Positions 43,437 through 53,022 of a DNA stretch of 64,000 bases are shown here, one piece after another (position 1 is the first letter of the stretch; every line of letters starts with the position of its first letter). Under the pieces are notes generated by a model, which saw only the letters and a list, made by a program, of their open reading frames with translations, was not told where the DNA came from and searched no databases. The stretch comes from Methanobrevibacter sp. TLL-48-HuF1 (GTDB taxonomy: Archaea; Methanobacteriota; Methanobacteria; Methanobacteriales; Methanobacteriaceae), in contig NZ_CP081485.1 of the NCBI RefSeq assembly GCF_023617305.1, positions 465,001 through 529,000 on the forward strand, given 5' to 3'. The position numbers and the translations under genes are program-made.

Positions 43437-43749
43437 AACTAACAAGCAAAAACATACTGTTGTTTATGGAAAGCAATAGCCCTACTCAGATGACAAAATT
43501 CACAAATTAAATAGTGTGGAAATAGTTATCGGCGATTCAAAATGTATAAACTGCATGAAATGCTTAAATGAGATATGTATAGCTGATGCCATTAATTTTA
43601 AAGATGAAAAAATTCAAATTAACCAAAATAAATGTAGAGGCTACGGACTCAGTGTTAATACTTGTAAACAAAATGCTATTACTTTAAAATACGATGATAA
43701 ATCAACTGATTCCATAGTTAACAGATTATATAATTTAGTTGAACTTTAA
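43437..43749 (+). pseudogene. Decayed ferredoxin-domain gene
   Basis: A GTG-started frame (43516-43749, 77 codons) has one intact [4Fe-4S] motif (CINCMKCLNEIC, residues 10-21), but the second is ruined: CRGYGLSVNTC lacks the two middle Cys. The same frame continues upstream with coding-like sequence (KHTVVYGKQ, stop, PYSDDKIHKLNSV) broken by TAG near 43471 and TGA near 43435. So the gene was longer and has lost its 5' part. The original protein is not identified. Alternatively the 77-residue part is still expressed as a small one-cluster ferredoxin. Confidence 0.55.
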
Positions 43750-44035
43750 AAACTAAATATAAACTATTTTTTACAAAATACACTTTCCTTAAAAGACAAA
43801 GCTAAGTTAAAATATTTTAAAAAGATTTTTATAATTGTAATTGAAGAAATATAAATGTATAATAAAAATTTATGAATATTATTAAAATAAAATAAAAAAG
43901 ATTCTTTTTATTATGAACAAAAATTAAATTAATCACTTATTTATTCAAAGAAAATAAAAATAATCTGGAATTAATACTTAATTTAAACAATTATTTTGTC
44001 AAAAAAGAGTTTTTTTTAAAGTTAAAGGAGATAAA
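43750..44035. other. AT-rich gap upstream of the uracil permease
   Basis: 286 bp with no gene that I can support. It should hold the uraA promoter and leader; the ribosome site AAAGGAG is 5 bases before the ATG. No riboswitch-like structure is apparent. Confidence 0.4.
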
Positions 44036-45322
44036 ATGAGTGAAAATAGTAATATGCTATTAGGCGTTAAAGACAAGCCTCCCGTAGTAAACTGGATTTT
44101 ACTTGCTATTCAACACGTATGTGCTATGTTTGGAGCTACAATTTTAGTACCAATCGTTGTAAATACCACCGTTGGATCAGATGTCTTGTCAATACCTGTA
44201 GCTCTCGTCACCTCTGGTATAGGTACCCTTATTTACATTGCATGTACTAGAGGAAGAAGTCCTGTTTACCTAGGAAGTTCATTTGCATTTATTGCACCTA
44301 TGGTAGCAGGATATGCAATAGCTGGAAAAGCCAGTGTTTTTACAGCTATCGTTTTTGTAGGATTAATGTATGTAATAATATCAACTATAATCAGAATAGT
44401 TGGTAAAAAATGGATAGATAAAGTATTGCCACCAGTTGTTGTTGGACCTATGATTATGATTATTGGTTTATCACTTGCACCAACGGCAATTGAAGAAATA
44501 GGTATAAATGCCGCCAGCGTTCCAATGACCAACCTAATTATTGCATTTGTCGCATTTTTAAGTACTGCAATATTGGCTGTAAGAGGAAAAGGATTATTAA
44601 GAGTTATTCCATTTTTAATTGGAATTATAATTGGTTACATTACAGCAGCAATTCTTGGAGTAGTTGACTTTTCAGGAGTTGCAAGTGCACATATTATTGA
44701 AATGCCTGCATTCTACATACCATTTATTGATTATAATCTTAATTTTGGAGCTATGCTTACAATTGTTCCAATTGCTCTTGTAACTATGGTGGAACATGTT
44801 GGAGACCACAAAGTATTAAGTGAAATTATTGGAAGAGACCTCCTTCAAGATCCAGGTCTTGACAGAACTCTCTTAGGTGATGGTATAGCTACTACTGTTG
44901 CAGCACTTCTTGGTGGGCCTGCAAACACAACCTACGGAGAAAATACTTCTGTTGTAGGTATGACTAGAGTTGCTTCTGTTTATGTAATTGGACTTGCAGC
45001 TATTATAGCTATTATCTTTGCATTTTCAGGACATTTAACTGCACTGTTAACTGCAATTCCATCCCCTGTTCTTGGTGGTATTTCTATTCTTCTTTACGGA
45101 TTCATTAGTGTAAACGGTCTTAAAATTTTAATCCACAACCATGTTGATTTTACAAACACTAAAAATGTAGTTGTTGCAGCTACAATGTTAGTTTTAGGAT
45201 TAGGTGGAGCTACATTATCTATTACATACGGAGATTTATCCTTAGCTATTTCTGGTATGTCTTTAGCAGCAATCATTGGAATCATCCTTAACTTATGTAT
45301 TCCGGAGGAAAAACATGAATGA
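44036..45322 (+). CDS. uraA: Uracil permease UraA (NCS2 family)
   Basis: 428 residues, about 14 membrane segments, NCS2 nucleobase:cation symporter. Seen: WILLAIQHVCAMFGATILVP (helix 1, about 20-39, with the QH motif), VEHVGDHKVLSEIIGRDLL (about 253-271, with the substrate Glu/His region) and GGPANTTYGENTSVVGMTR (about 294-312, NCS2 signature). Uracil import is supported by the overlapping upp gene downstream. Confidence 0.93.
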   Translation: MSENSNMLLGVKDKPPVVNWILLAIQHVCAMFGATILVPIVVNTTVGSDVLSIPVALVTSGIGTLIYIACTRGRSPVYLGSSFAFIAPMVAGYAIAGKASVFTAIVFVGLMYVIISTIIRIVGKKWIDKVLPPVVVGPMIMIIGLSLAPTAIEEIGINAASVPMTNLIIAFVAFLSTAILAVRGKGLLRVIPFLIGIIIGYITAAILGVVDFSGVASAHIIEMPAFYIPFIDYNLNFGAMLTIVPIALVTMVEHVGDHKVLSEIIGRDLLQDPGLDRTLLGDGIATTVAALLGGPANTTYGENTSVVGMTRVASVYVIGLAAIIAIIFAFSGHLTALLTAIPSPVLGGISILLYGFISVNGLKILIHNHVDFTNTKNVVVAATMLVLGLGGATLSITYGDLSLAISGMSLAAIIGIILNLCIPEEKHE

Positions 45323-45941
45323 AATAGTTCTTAACCATCCATTAATAACCCATAAATTAGGTATTTTAAGAGATATACATACCGGAACTAAAGAATTTCG
45401 TGAATTAATTACAGAAATTTCCACACTTCTTTGTTATGAAGCAACTAAAGATGCGAAATTGGAAAAAACAACAATTGAAACCCCACTTGAAAAAATGGAA
45501 ACTGGCAAATTAAACGAAGATAATTATGCCATTGTACCAATTTTAAGAGCAGGAATGGGTATGCTTGACGGAATTATAAATGTAATTCCAAATGCAAAAG
45601 TAGGTCATATTGGTCTTTACAGAGATGAAGAAACATTTCAACCTATTGAATACTACTTTAAAATGCCTGAAAATATTGAAGGCAGAGAAGTATTAATTAT
45701 TGACCCAATGCTTGCAACAGGTGGAAGTGCATCTGCAACTATTTCAAGACTTAAAGAAGAGGGAGTTCAAAAAATCAAACTTTTATGTGTTGTTGCAGCT
45801 CCTGAAGGAATCAATTTAATTGAAAAAGACCATCCGGATGTTCAAATTTACTGTGCAACAGTTGATAGAACTTTAAATGAAACCGCATACATATTACCAG
45901 GTCTTGGAGATGCTGGTGACAGAGTATACGGTACAAAATAA
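45315..45941 (+). CDS. upp: Uracil phosphoribosyltransferase Upp
   Basis: 208 residues. It converts uracil and PRPP to UMP. Seen: HPLITHKLGILRD at the N-terminus, PILRAGMGMLDGI (about 75-87), the PRPP loop IIDPMLATGGSA (about 130-141) and the C-terminal uracil site YILPGLGDAGDR. Start ATG 45315 has GGAGG 5 bases upstream; the frame is open further back but only through uraA. It overlaps uraA by 8 bases and ends at a hairpin terminator. Confidence 0.95.
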   Translation: MNEIVLNHPLITHKLGILRDIHTGTKEFRELITEISTLLCYEATKDAKLEKTTIETPLEKMETGKLNEDNYAIVPILRAGMGMLDGIINVIPNAKVGHIGLYRDEETFQPIEYYFKMPENIEGREVLIIDPMLATGGSASATISRLKEEGVQKIKLLCVVAAPEGINLIEKDHPDVQIYCATVDRTLNETAYILPGLGDAGDRVYGTK

Positions 45942-45967
45942 TACTATGAATTACTCATAGTATTTTT
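45941..45967 (+). terminator. Terminator hairpin after upp
   Basis: A 9-bp perfect stem ATACTATGA/TCATAGTAT (45941-45949 with 45955-45963), 5-base loop, followed by a T-run. It begins on the last base of the upp stop codon. Confidence 0.75.
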
Positions 45968-46481
45968 ACTTCTTTTTTTGAATCTGTAAAATTTTATAAA
46001 ATTATTTGTTTTTTCTGTCCATCTTTACATGGATAGTCTAAAAAGATTAGAATTTAATAATAACCAAAGTATTTAAATTCATCACTATTAATTGTTTCAT
46101 AGGATTTTTGTTTGCCTATCTGATTAAGTGATGAAACACTTTAATTCCAAAGTAAAAATAGTTTATCAATTGTATTTTCAAAATTAAATTGCTTATTTAG
46201 TCTTTCTGAAATAATTTTTTTAGAAACCATTTTTCTTCAAAAAAAGTTTTAAATTGGATTTTATAGAGCTGTTGAAGACTGATTTAATTTGTTTAATTAT
46301 AATATAATACACATCTCATTTATTAAAGTATTTTATTTTTTTAACTATTAAAATTCAAATTAAATAAAAATTAGGAAGAATTTCATCAAAACAAAAGTCC
46401 AATTGTAAAAAAAATAAAAAATAATTAAGCCTATAAAATTTTACAGACTCCTTTTTTAAAAAATGAGAAGAAATTAACTTC
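45942..46481. other. 540-bp intergenic region with inverted repeats
   Basis: No gene is supported on either strand. Besides the upp terminator it contains a pair of perfect 16-bp inverted repeats 433 bp apart (45983-45998 and 46432-46447) and a nested stem structure (46078-46135). It may be the husk of a mobile or duplicated segment. The right end carries T-runs for the minus-strand membrane protein gene. Confidence 0.4.
45983..46447. repeat. Region bounded by 16-bp inverted repeats
   Basis: TCTGTAAAATTTTATA (45983-45998) reappears as its exact reverse complement at 46432-46447. Part of it (TAAAATTTTA) is itself a palindrome, so only the outer six bases add weight. No target-site duplication flanks the pair and no transposase frame lies between. 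Confidence 0.35.
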
Positions 46482-47270
46482 TCAAAAAATATTTTGAAAT
46501 ATTAAAAATATACCATAACCTATGAAAATTAATATTAAATAAATAACCGATCCTTTTTTATAACCTTGTACAGTTCTAAGATTAACTGAAATCATATTAT
46601 CCAAAATATCTGGAGACGCTATGAATATTTGAGTTAAAAAAGAAAATAAAAAATACAATACTGCCCAAATTAATGGATAAGTACCATAAATCAAACTAAT
46701 TAAAATAGTCCTTATTGAAAATTCAAGACCTGCCATTGCATTAAGCTGACCCAGTACGAAATAAAATGGAGGGCAATAATCTAATTGTTTAGGCGTGACA
46801 ATTATCTTATTTTCATAAGCATCAATCCTTAAAAACATCAAAATAAATGGGATAGGCATGGCAATGAGAAAAGCTGTTGCTACAATCATATTACCATAAT
46901 GCAAACCCATTACAAAGAAAAGTATAGAAAATAATGGGGCGGCTGTTGTAATTAAAACAATAGCTGCTTTATAAGACATTCCCTCATTTCTTCCAGGAAC
47001 AATGTAGTATCCATCATAGCCCAAACCATATTTTTCATCAATCCATTCTCTTTTATATATAACCATACTAAATAAAAAAGAAAACACACTATTTGCCAAT
47101 AAAATCATAATAAGTTCATTAAAGCTCCATTTAAACAATACCTTCATTAAACCAAATAATAAACAACCAATCAATAAACCTACCAAAAAAATATAAATTG
47201 AATATCCCTTGAGTTCATCATTAGGTATTTTGTCCCAACGACGAAATGCAAATCTAAAAATATTTTTCAA
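46482..47270 (-). CDS. Polytopic membrane protein of unknown function
   Basis: 262 residues with about six membrane helices (near 18-40, 50-70, 95-115, 120-145, 175-210 and 240-258) and a Lys/Arg-rich N-terminus (MKNIFRFAFRRWDKIP). No family recognised. I choose TTG 47270 because GGGGAG lies 7 bases upstream; an ATG at 47285 is in frame but sits before that box. It starts about 20 bases after the stop of the very large secreted protein and is almost surely in its operon, so the two may work together, for example in export, anchoring or protection. Confidence 0.55.
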   Translation of the reverse strand: MKNIFRFAFRRWDKIPNDELKGYSIYIFLVGLLIGCLLFGLMKVLFKWSFNELIMILLANSVFSFLFSMVIYKREWIDEKYGLGYDGYYIVPGRNEGMSYKAAIVLITTAAPLFSILFFVMGLHYGNMIVATAFLIAMPIPFILMFLRIDAYENKIIVTPKQLDYCPPFYFVLGQLNAMAGLEFSIRTILISLIYGTYPLIWAVLYFLFSFLTQIFIASPDILDNMISVNLRTVQGYKKGSVIYLILIFIGYGIFLIFQNIF

Positions 47271-47291
47271 AATAACACTCCCCATTCATTT

Positions 47292-50200
47292 TTATGAATT
47301 ATCATCAATAATTTCCTGCACAAAACTTGGGAAAACATCCCATTTAGCAACATCTTTAATTTTTTCTATGAACGGCACATCATATAAATTTTTCAAAATT
47401 AAATCTTTAACTCCAAATCGAATAAATTTCTTTTCAAAGGTTACATAAACACTTTGAAAAATAGGTTTACACACATAATAAACATCCACTTTTTTAATAG
47501 CATATCTAATAATATTTTCGCCTAATTTAATATCTCCCCCAACCAAAGGTAAACACCAAGCCATAACTGAATCAAATACAAAAAAAGCGTAATCAACAGA
47601 TGACACATCATCATCAAATAAACCATCTGCATAAGCCAATATAAATTCACCAATACCCGCTATAGCTATAGCTAAAAATGCCAATTCAGGAGAACTAAAC
47701 ATTACAGCTGCAAAAAGCAATATCGCACCTATGGAAATTATTTCACTACCTACACATCCTATTGCTGTGGATATAATGAAATCTTCCCAATCAAAACCAA
47801 TACTATTAATTGCATCAGTAATATTATTATCTGCTTCTTTAATCTCATTTATCCCTTGTATAACCCCATTAGTAAAATTACCCACAGAATCTAAATATTT
47901 ACTTTCCAAAGAACTTATATTTAATAAATTATAACCATATTCTCTTGCATCCTCAGTTATATTATTATGATAACAAGGCATAGCACAAATCAAACTATCC
48001 GAAAGCATAGCATCTCGAACAATACCTGTAACTTTATCTAAAATTAAAAACATTCCTTTTTGATCATTTTTAAAAATCAAATATTTGTCATTAACTAAAA
48101 TATCCCATGAATTGTTATTTAAAAAATCAACAATCATAGATAATGTAACTGTTCCAATTTTAGTATTATTCCATATGAAAGTTCCAACCATCTGTTCAAT
48201 AATACTGTAGCTAAAAGAACATGCAAACCGGAAATTCCAAATATTAGCATCATTTCCTTGAACTTTCATACCCATACCATGATCAGATTCACCAGTAATA
48301 TATACATACCTATAATCATTACACATAGAGAAAGCTACTGGAGAAATTCTACTCCAACTTACATTATAATAATTAGCAAATTTATCCGCCAACTTATCAT
48401 GCTCATAAATTACAAGTAAAGCTGATAAAAATGATCCATATGATGCCTTCATTTCTCCAACAGGCAATAATTCCCCATAATCTAACCAATATTTTAATTG
48501 ATAATCTGACATTTTTGATTTAACAAAAGCAAAACTACGTAACCCCTCATAACCAATGTCTAAATTATTTTCATCAATTAAATTATCATAATAAATAAAG
48601 CTAATCCTATGAATAGTATTATCTAAAAACTTTAAGTTATATTTTTCTTTTTCATCTTCAAAGTGTATTGTTGGTGCATCATCACCACCATATCTCACAT
48701 CAAACCCAATTGCATCCATAAATAAAAAATAATTTTTTAAAATAAATTCAGTTTCATCCTCTGTCAAATAATAATATGATTTAACTGTTTGTAATGAATA
48801 TAATGTCAAATTAAGTTTTTCAGAATCATTTAACTTTAAAAGTTCCAAATCAGCTAATAAACTATTAAATTTTGAAATTGCATCAAAAACAACATTACGA
48901 TAATTATTTTTATACATCAAATAATATTTATTGACAATATTAATTGATTTAACAATTTCTCCATTCACTATAATATCAATTGCTCCATGAAACTTTGATG
49001 TTTCACGCCAAACAACACTAAACCACATTATATCAGAAATATAATCAAAGTTATCACTATACAAAACAGATTTATTAGTGTTAATATCAATTGCAGTAGA
49101 TGAAATCAGATACTCCACAGAAGGACAACTAGATATATTAATGTTTACAGAGCTGAAATCTAATAATCCACTGAAAGTTACAAAATTATTAACATATTCC
49201 TTACTTAAATTCACGTAAATTGTTGCTTCACCATCTTTTAAAAAAGAGGTTACTATTTGATTTCCATAACTAAAATAGACTTTGAGATTGTCTGGAATAT
49301 GGCCTAAATTAGATATATCCTGATATTTATTATTAAAATTTAAATTAATAACAAGTTTTGCAGAATCTAAAATATTATTTTTAATAAAATAAGATTTATA
49401 ATCAACACTTAAAATAATCCATGAATCTAATGTAAAATTAGCGTTAGGAGAAATATAAATATTATAACGATGCTTTTTATCATTAGATGTTATATTTGGA
49501 TTATTAGTCCCCCACCAATTATTATTTATATTCAAACTTGTTTTTTCATCACAATAAAAATCAAATTGACCATTATCAAATATACGATTTAAATATAAAA
49601 AACTATTATTGTTCTCATAGTCAACATAAACCCCATATTCCATATTATATTCAATATTATTAGTATAAATACGAGATGTAGTTACATTAGATAATAATAA
49701 ACCATCTTTATTACCAAACAAATGATTATTAGTAATTGAAGAGTTAGACAAATCATAGCATGAAAAACCCTGCATAAAATTAGAAATATTATTTCCACTA
49801 ACTGTAATATTATATCCTCTAACAGTAATTCCTGTACCCTTATTTCTATATCCGTAGATAGTATTATCTAAAATTTCAATATTTGAATTTACTGCAACAG
49901 ATTCCAAATTAATACCCCACATTATCAAATGAATGGAATCAATATTAGCATCTAAATTTATATAATTCTTTTTTATAATCATATTATTAGAATAACTTAA
50001 CTGTATCCCCAAAGGACGATAAAGAGATAATGGAAAAATATTTTCTTCCACATTTACATCATTGTTATAAATTAATCCATTATTAACATGATTACAATCA
50101 ATAGAGCGCAAGACTTTGTTAAAATAATTATTTTCAATTGCAAAATTAGACACATTATACAATTTAATACCACATCCAGAATTGATTATTGAAAATCCTT

Positions 50201-52148
50201 CAATAATACTTCCATTAACATTAAAAATATTAATCACTGGATGTTCTTTATCAATAGGATTTATAATAACTGATTCAGAAACTGCCCTTAAATATAATGA
50301 TTTATTAATTACGATATTCTCATTATACTCTCCAGAATTTACTTCAATTACATCCCCATTTTTTGTAAAATTATCATCAATTGCCTCTTGAATACTATTA
50401 AAACCCCTACAATTATTTAAATTTCCAACTTTGGAAAAAATATAATTAACAATCGATACATTACTACAATGCCCAGCATGATCTTTTGCAAAAAATTTCA
50501 AAGAAGTAGTTGAAGAAATAGAAAAAGGACCAACATATTTAATTCCATTAATCATAGGATTAGAACCATTAGTTGTATAAAAAATAACTGGATTATTATC
50601 TACATCATCATAAGCTTTTAATTTAACTGAAAATGAATTAGAATAAACCCCCGAACTATAATTTGACCAAACAACAGGTACTTCAGTGTCTGTTTTATTG
50701 ATAAAAATATTATAACATTCATGATTAACTTTTACACCATCAAAAGAATAATAAACATCCCTTACTCCAGCATTCAAATTAAAGCTTACTTTTTCTAATT
50801 TTTCATGCCATTTAACATTATCAAAACTATATTTAATAACAGTAAGGTCATCAGCAAATATCGAAACTTTCAAACGTGATACATTATAATTACCTCCTTT
50901 AGGAGTTATAAAATAATTTCCATAAGTACTATTTAAATTACTGCCAATGACAATCTTATTTCCAACTTGATACCTATCATAACAAGTAGTAATTATATAT
51001 TCACCAACTAATAATGAGATACTCAATCTAGCAATTCCATAATTATCAGTTGTCTTATTATAAAAAACACCATTAACATTAAAAGAAACAATTTTATTGG
51101 ATAATGGTTTTCCTTGACCATCTAAAATTTTAGCCCTAAATTTACTACCATCTTTATAATTCATTGTCAAATTATGAGTTATTAACGTCGGTAAAATATA
51201 AATTTTATTTGAAGTAGAATCACCATTAAATGAAATAGTAATTATATACTCACCAGGCAACAACATGATTTTTAAGGTAGCATAACCATTATCATCACTA
51301 CATCTAGTATAAAACACACCATTAATATTAAATGTCACATTTTCATGTATAGCAGGATATCCCTGATTATTTAAAACTTTAACTGAAAAATGAGAAGAAT
51401 TTCCACAATATTTTATTAAATCATGATTTTCAACAATCAATGATTTAATTATTAAGTTAAACGCCTTTTCTTCATTATTATATGGATTATATGCAGTTAA
51501 AATATAATTCCCCGGTAGCAAATTAATATTTAATTTAGCAACTCCACTATCATTAGTTTTACGAGTATAAAAAACACCACTAACATTAAAAGTAACATTG
51601 GTATTAGTTAAATAAGATCCATTACCTTTTAAAAATGTTGCATAAAATTGCGTACCATTTCTAAACATTTTGACTAAATCATTACCAATAATTGTTGATT
51701 TAATATGAACCCACGAATACACCGAAATATTATTAAAATAAGTAGTCACCGTATAATTTCCAACAGACAAACCACAACCAATATCAGTTTTTCCAAAATT
51801 ATTAGTTATTCTAGTATAATTAACACCATTCATATTAATAATTACTGTTTGATTAGCTAATGGCCTATTATTACAATCTTTTAATGTGATATTTATGCGA
51901 GAACCATCCCTACAAAACATTGAAACATTATCAACAGTTAAAACAAAATTAGAATCATTAAAATTTTGAATATTATTATTTTCTTGACTAACTGAAAAAT
52001 CGCCATAATTATCATCAAGAGACATATTTTCTTCAAAATTTGAAATATTATTTATATAATCATCTGTTTCAGCATTAACTAAATTCAATCCCAATAAGAA
52101 ACAAAAAAGCACAAATATACATACAATAAATCTCTTTTTAATCAACAT
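47292..52148 (-). CDS. Large secreted adhesin-like protein, Ig-like repeats plus beta-helix
   Basis: 1618 residues. Signal peptide (1-25), four Ig-like repeats of about 85 residues (MNGVNYTRITNNFG ..., NVSGVFYTRKTND ..., NINGVFYTRCSDD ..., NVNGVFYNKTTDN ...; about 55-400), a chitobiase C-terminal-like domain (VIFYTTNGSNPMINGIKY, about 525-545), a parallel beta-helix with NosD-like turns (about 590-930), a unique region (about 930-1430) and a C-terminal part with strongly hydrophobic segments (about 1465-1530). ATG 52148 has AAGGT 8 bases upstream; the TTG at 52163 overlaps that box. Methanobrevibacter uses such proteins at the cell surface; the ligand is unknown. The C-terminal hydrophobic domain is unusual for an adhesin. 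Confidence 0.7.
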   Translation of the reverse strand: MLIKKRFIVCIFVLFCFLLGLNLVNAETDDYINNISNFEENMSLDDNYGDFSVSQENNNIQNFNDSNFVLTVDNVSMFCRDGSRINITLKDCNNRPLANQTVIINMNGVNYTRITNNFGKTDIGCGLSVGNYTVTTYFNNISVYSWVHIKSTIIGNDLVKMFRNGTQFYATFLKGNGSYLTNTNVTFNVSGVFYTRKTNDSGVAKLNINLLPGNYILTAYNPYNNEEKAFNLIIKSLIVENHDLIKYCGNSSHFSVKVLNNQGYPAIHENVTFNINGVFYTRCSDDNGYATLKIMLLPGEYIITISFNGDSTSNKIYILPTLITHNLTMNYKDGSKFRAKILDGQGKPLSNKIVSFNVNGVFYNKTTDNYGIARLSISLLVGEYIITTCYDRYQVGNKIVIGSNLNSTYGNYFITPKGGNYNVSRLKVSIFADDLTVIKYSFDNVKWHEKLEKVSFNLNAGVRDVYYSFDGVKVNHECYNIFINKTDTEVPVVWSNYSSGVYSNSFSVKLKAYDDVDNNPVIFYTTNGSNPMINGIKYVGPFSISSTTSLKFFAKDHAGHCSNVSIVNYIFSKVGNLNNCRGFNSIQEAIDDNFTKNGDVIEVNSGEYNENIVINKSLYLRAVSESVIINPIDKEHPVINIFNVNGSIIEGFSIINSGCGIKLYNVSNFAIENNYFNKVLRSIDCNHVNNGLIYNNDVNVEENIFPLSLYRPLGIQLSYSNNMIIKKNYINLDANIDSIHLIMWGINLESVAVNSNIEILDNTIYGYRNKGTGITVRGYNITVSGNNISNFMQGFSCYDLSNSSITNNHLFGNKDGLLLSNVTTSRIYTNNIEYNMEYGVYVDYENNNSFLYLNRIFDNGQFDFYCDEKTSLNINNNWWGTNNPNITSNDKKHRYNIYISPNANFTLDSWIILSVDYKSYFIKNNILDSAKLVINLNFNNKYQDISNLGHIPDNLKVYFSYGNQIVTSFLKDGEATIYVNLSKEYVNNFVTFSGLLDFSSVNINISSCPSVEYLISSTAIDINTNKSVLYSDNFDYISDIMWFSVVWRETSKFHGAIDIIVNGEIVKSINIVNKYYLMYKNNYRNVVFDAISKFNSLLADLELLKLNDSEKLNLTLYSLQTVKSYYYLTEDETEFILKNYFLFMDAIGFDVRYGGDDAPTIHFEDEKEKYNLKFLDNTIHRISFIYYDNLIDENNLDIGYEGLRSFAFVKSKMSDYQLKYWLDYGELLPVGEMKASYGSFLSALLVIYEHDKLADKFANYYNVSWSRISPVAFSMCNDYRYVYITGESDHGMGMKVQGNDANIWNFRFACSFSYSIIEQMVGTFIWNNTKIGTVTLSMIVDFLNNNSWDILVNDKYLIFKNDQKGMFLILDKVTGIVRDAMLSDSLICAMPCYHNNITEDAREYGYNLLNISSLESKYLDSVGNFTNGVIQGINEIKEADNNITDAINSIGFDWEDFIISTAIGCVGSEIISIGAILLFAAVMFSSPELAFLAIAIAGIGEFILAYADGLFDDDVSSVDYAFFVFDSVMAWCLPLVGGDIKLGENIIRYAIKKVDVYYVCKPIFQSVYVTFEKKFIRFGVKDLILKNLYDVPFIEKIKDVAKWDVFPSFVQEIIDDNS

Positions 52149-52422
52149 ACATAATACCTTCAAATAATAATAAACATATAACTTATATATAAAACTTTTT
52201 TAAATTAATTTAAATTACATCAAAAAAATAAATAATCAAATTAATGAAATTTAAATAATCAACAAACCACTAAACTTAGCTAATCAATACTTTAAACCAA
52301 TAATAAATAAGCTATAAAAAATATAATTTTGTAAATAATAATATTCAAAATCTATAAATTCAAAAACTTAAAAAATAATAACCCACAAAAATATATTATA
52401 TTAATTTTGTTTGTGTGAAAAA

Positions 52423-53007
52423 ATGGCTATTTTAAGTGATAAAACCATAAAAGAATATCTTGAAGAAGGCAAAATTGTAATTGATCCTTTGAAGGATGAA
52501 CAGCAAATCCAACCTTCATCAGTAGATATGAGATTAGGAGACGAGTTTAAAGTCTTTAAGGTAATTAGAAAACCTTATATTGACCCAAAAGATGAAGAAG
52601 ATATTGCAGAATACATGGAATCAAGTACCGTTCCTGAAGATGAAGCATTTATAATCCACCCAAATGAATTTGCACTAGCTACAACACAGGAATATGTTAA
52701 AGTGCCTGATGACTTAGTAGCTAGAGTTGAAGGCCGTTCAAGTATGGGAAGACTTGGTGTTACAATGCACGTTACCGCAGGATATGTTGATCCTGGTTTT
52801 GAAGGTAGAATAACCTTGGAAATATCCAATATCGGAGCAATGCCTGTTGCACTTTATCCCGGTCAAAGAGTATGCCAATTAGTATTTGAAACTATGACTA
52901 CTCCTGCCGAGTTACCTTATGGTCATCCGAAAAGAAATAGCAAATATATGAATCAATTGAAACCTGAATCTAGCAGAGTTAAACTAGATTATGAATTAAA
53001 AAAATAA
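52423..53007 (+). CDS. dcd: dCTP deaminase (possibly bifunctional dCTP deaminase/dUTPase)
   Basis: 194 residues of the Dcd/Dut trimeric family. Seen: IQPSSVDMRLGDEF (about 27-40), VEGRSSMGRLGVTMH (about 104-118), the catalytic Glu in GYVDPGFEGRITLEISN (about 123-139) and the C-terminal Gln/Tyr region. It deaminates dCTP toward dUMP; some archaeal enzymes also hydrolyse the dUTP product and the sequence alone does not decide. ATG 52423 matches the family start. It lies 15 bases before glyS, so the two may be co-transcribed. Confidence 0.92.
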   Translation: MAILSDKTIKEYLEEGKIVIDPLKDEQQIQPSSVDMRLGDEFKVFKVIRKPYIDPKDEEDIAEYMESSTVPEDEAFIIHPNEFALATTQEYVKVPDDLVARVEGRSSMGRLGVTMHVTAGYVDPGFEGRITLEISNIGAMPVALYPGQRVCQLVFETMTTPAELPYGHPKRNSKYMNQLKPESSRVKLDYELKK

Positions 53008-53022
53008 TGGAAGTTAATACTT

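Noticed and set aside
46120-46136. CTGA plus TGATGA on the plus strand as a second C/D sRNA
   Set aside because: There is no C box about 12-20 bases upstream, no D box downstream and no terminal stem.
47292-52148. Transposon or phage protein because of its size
   Set aside because: It has a signal peptide, Ig-like repeats and a beta-helix, no recombinase or tail motifs, and composition like the other surface genes.
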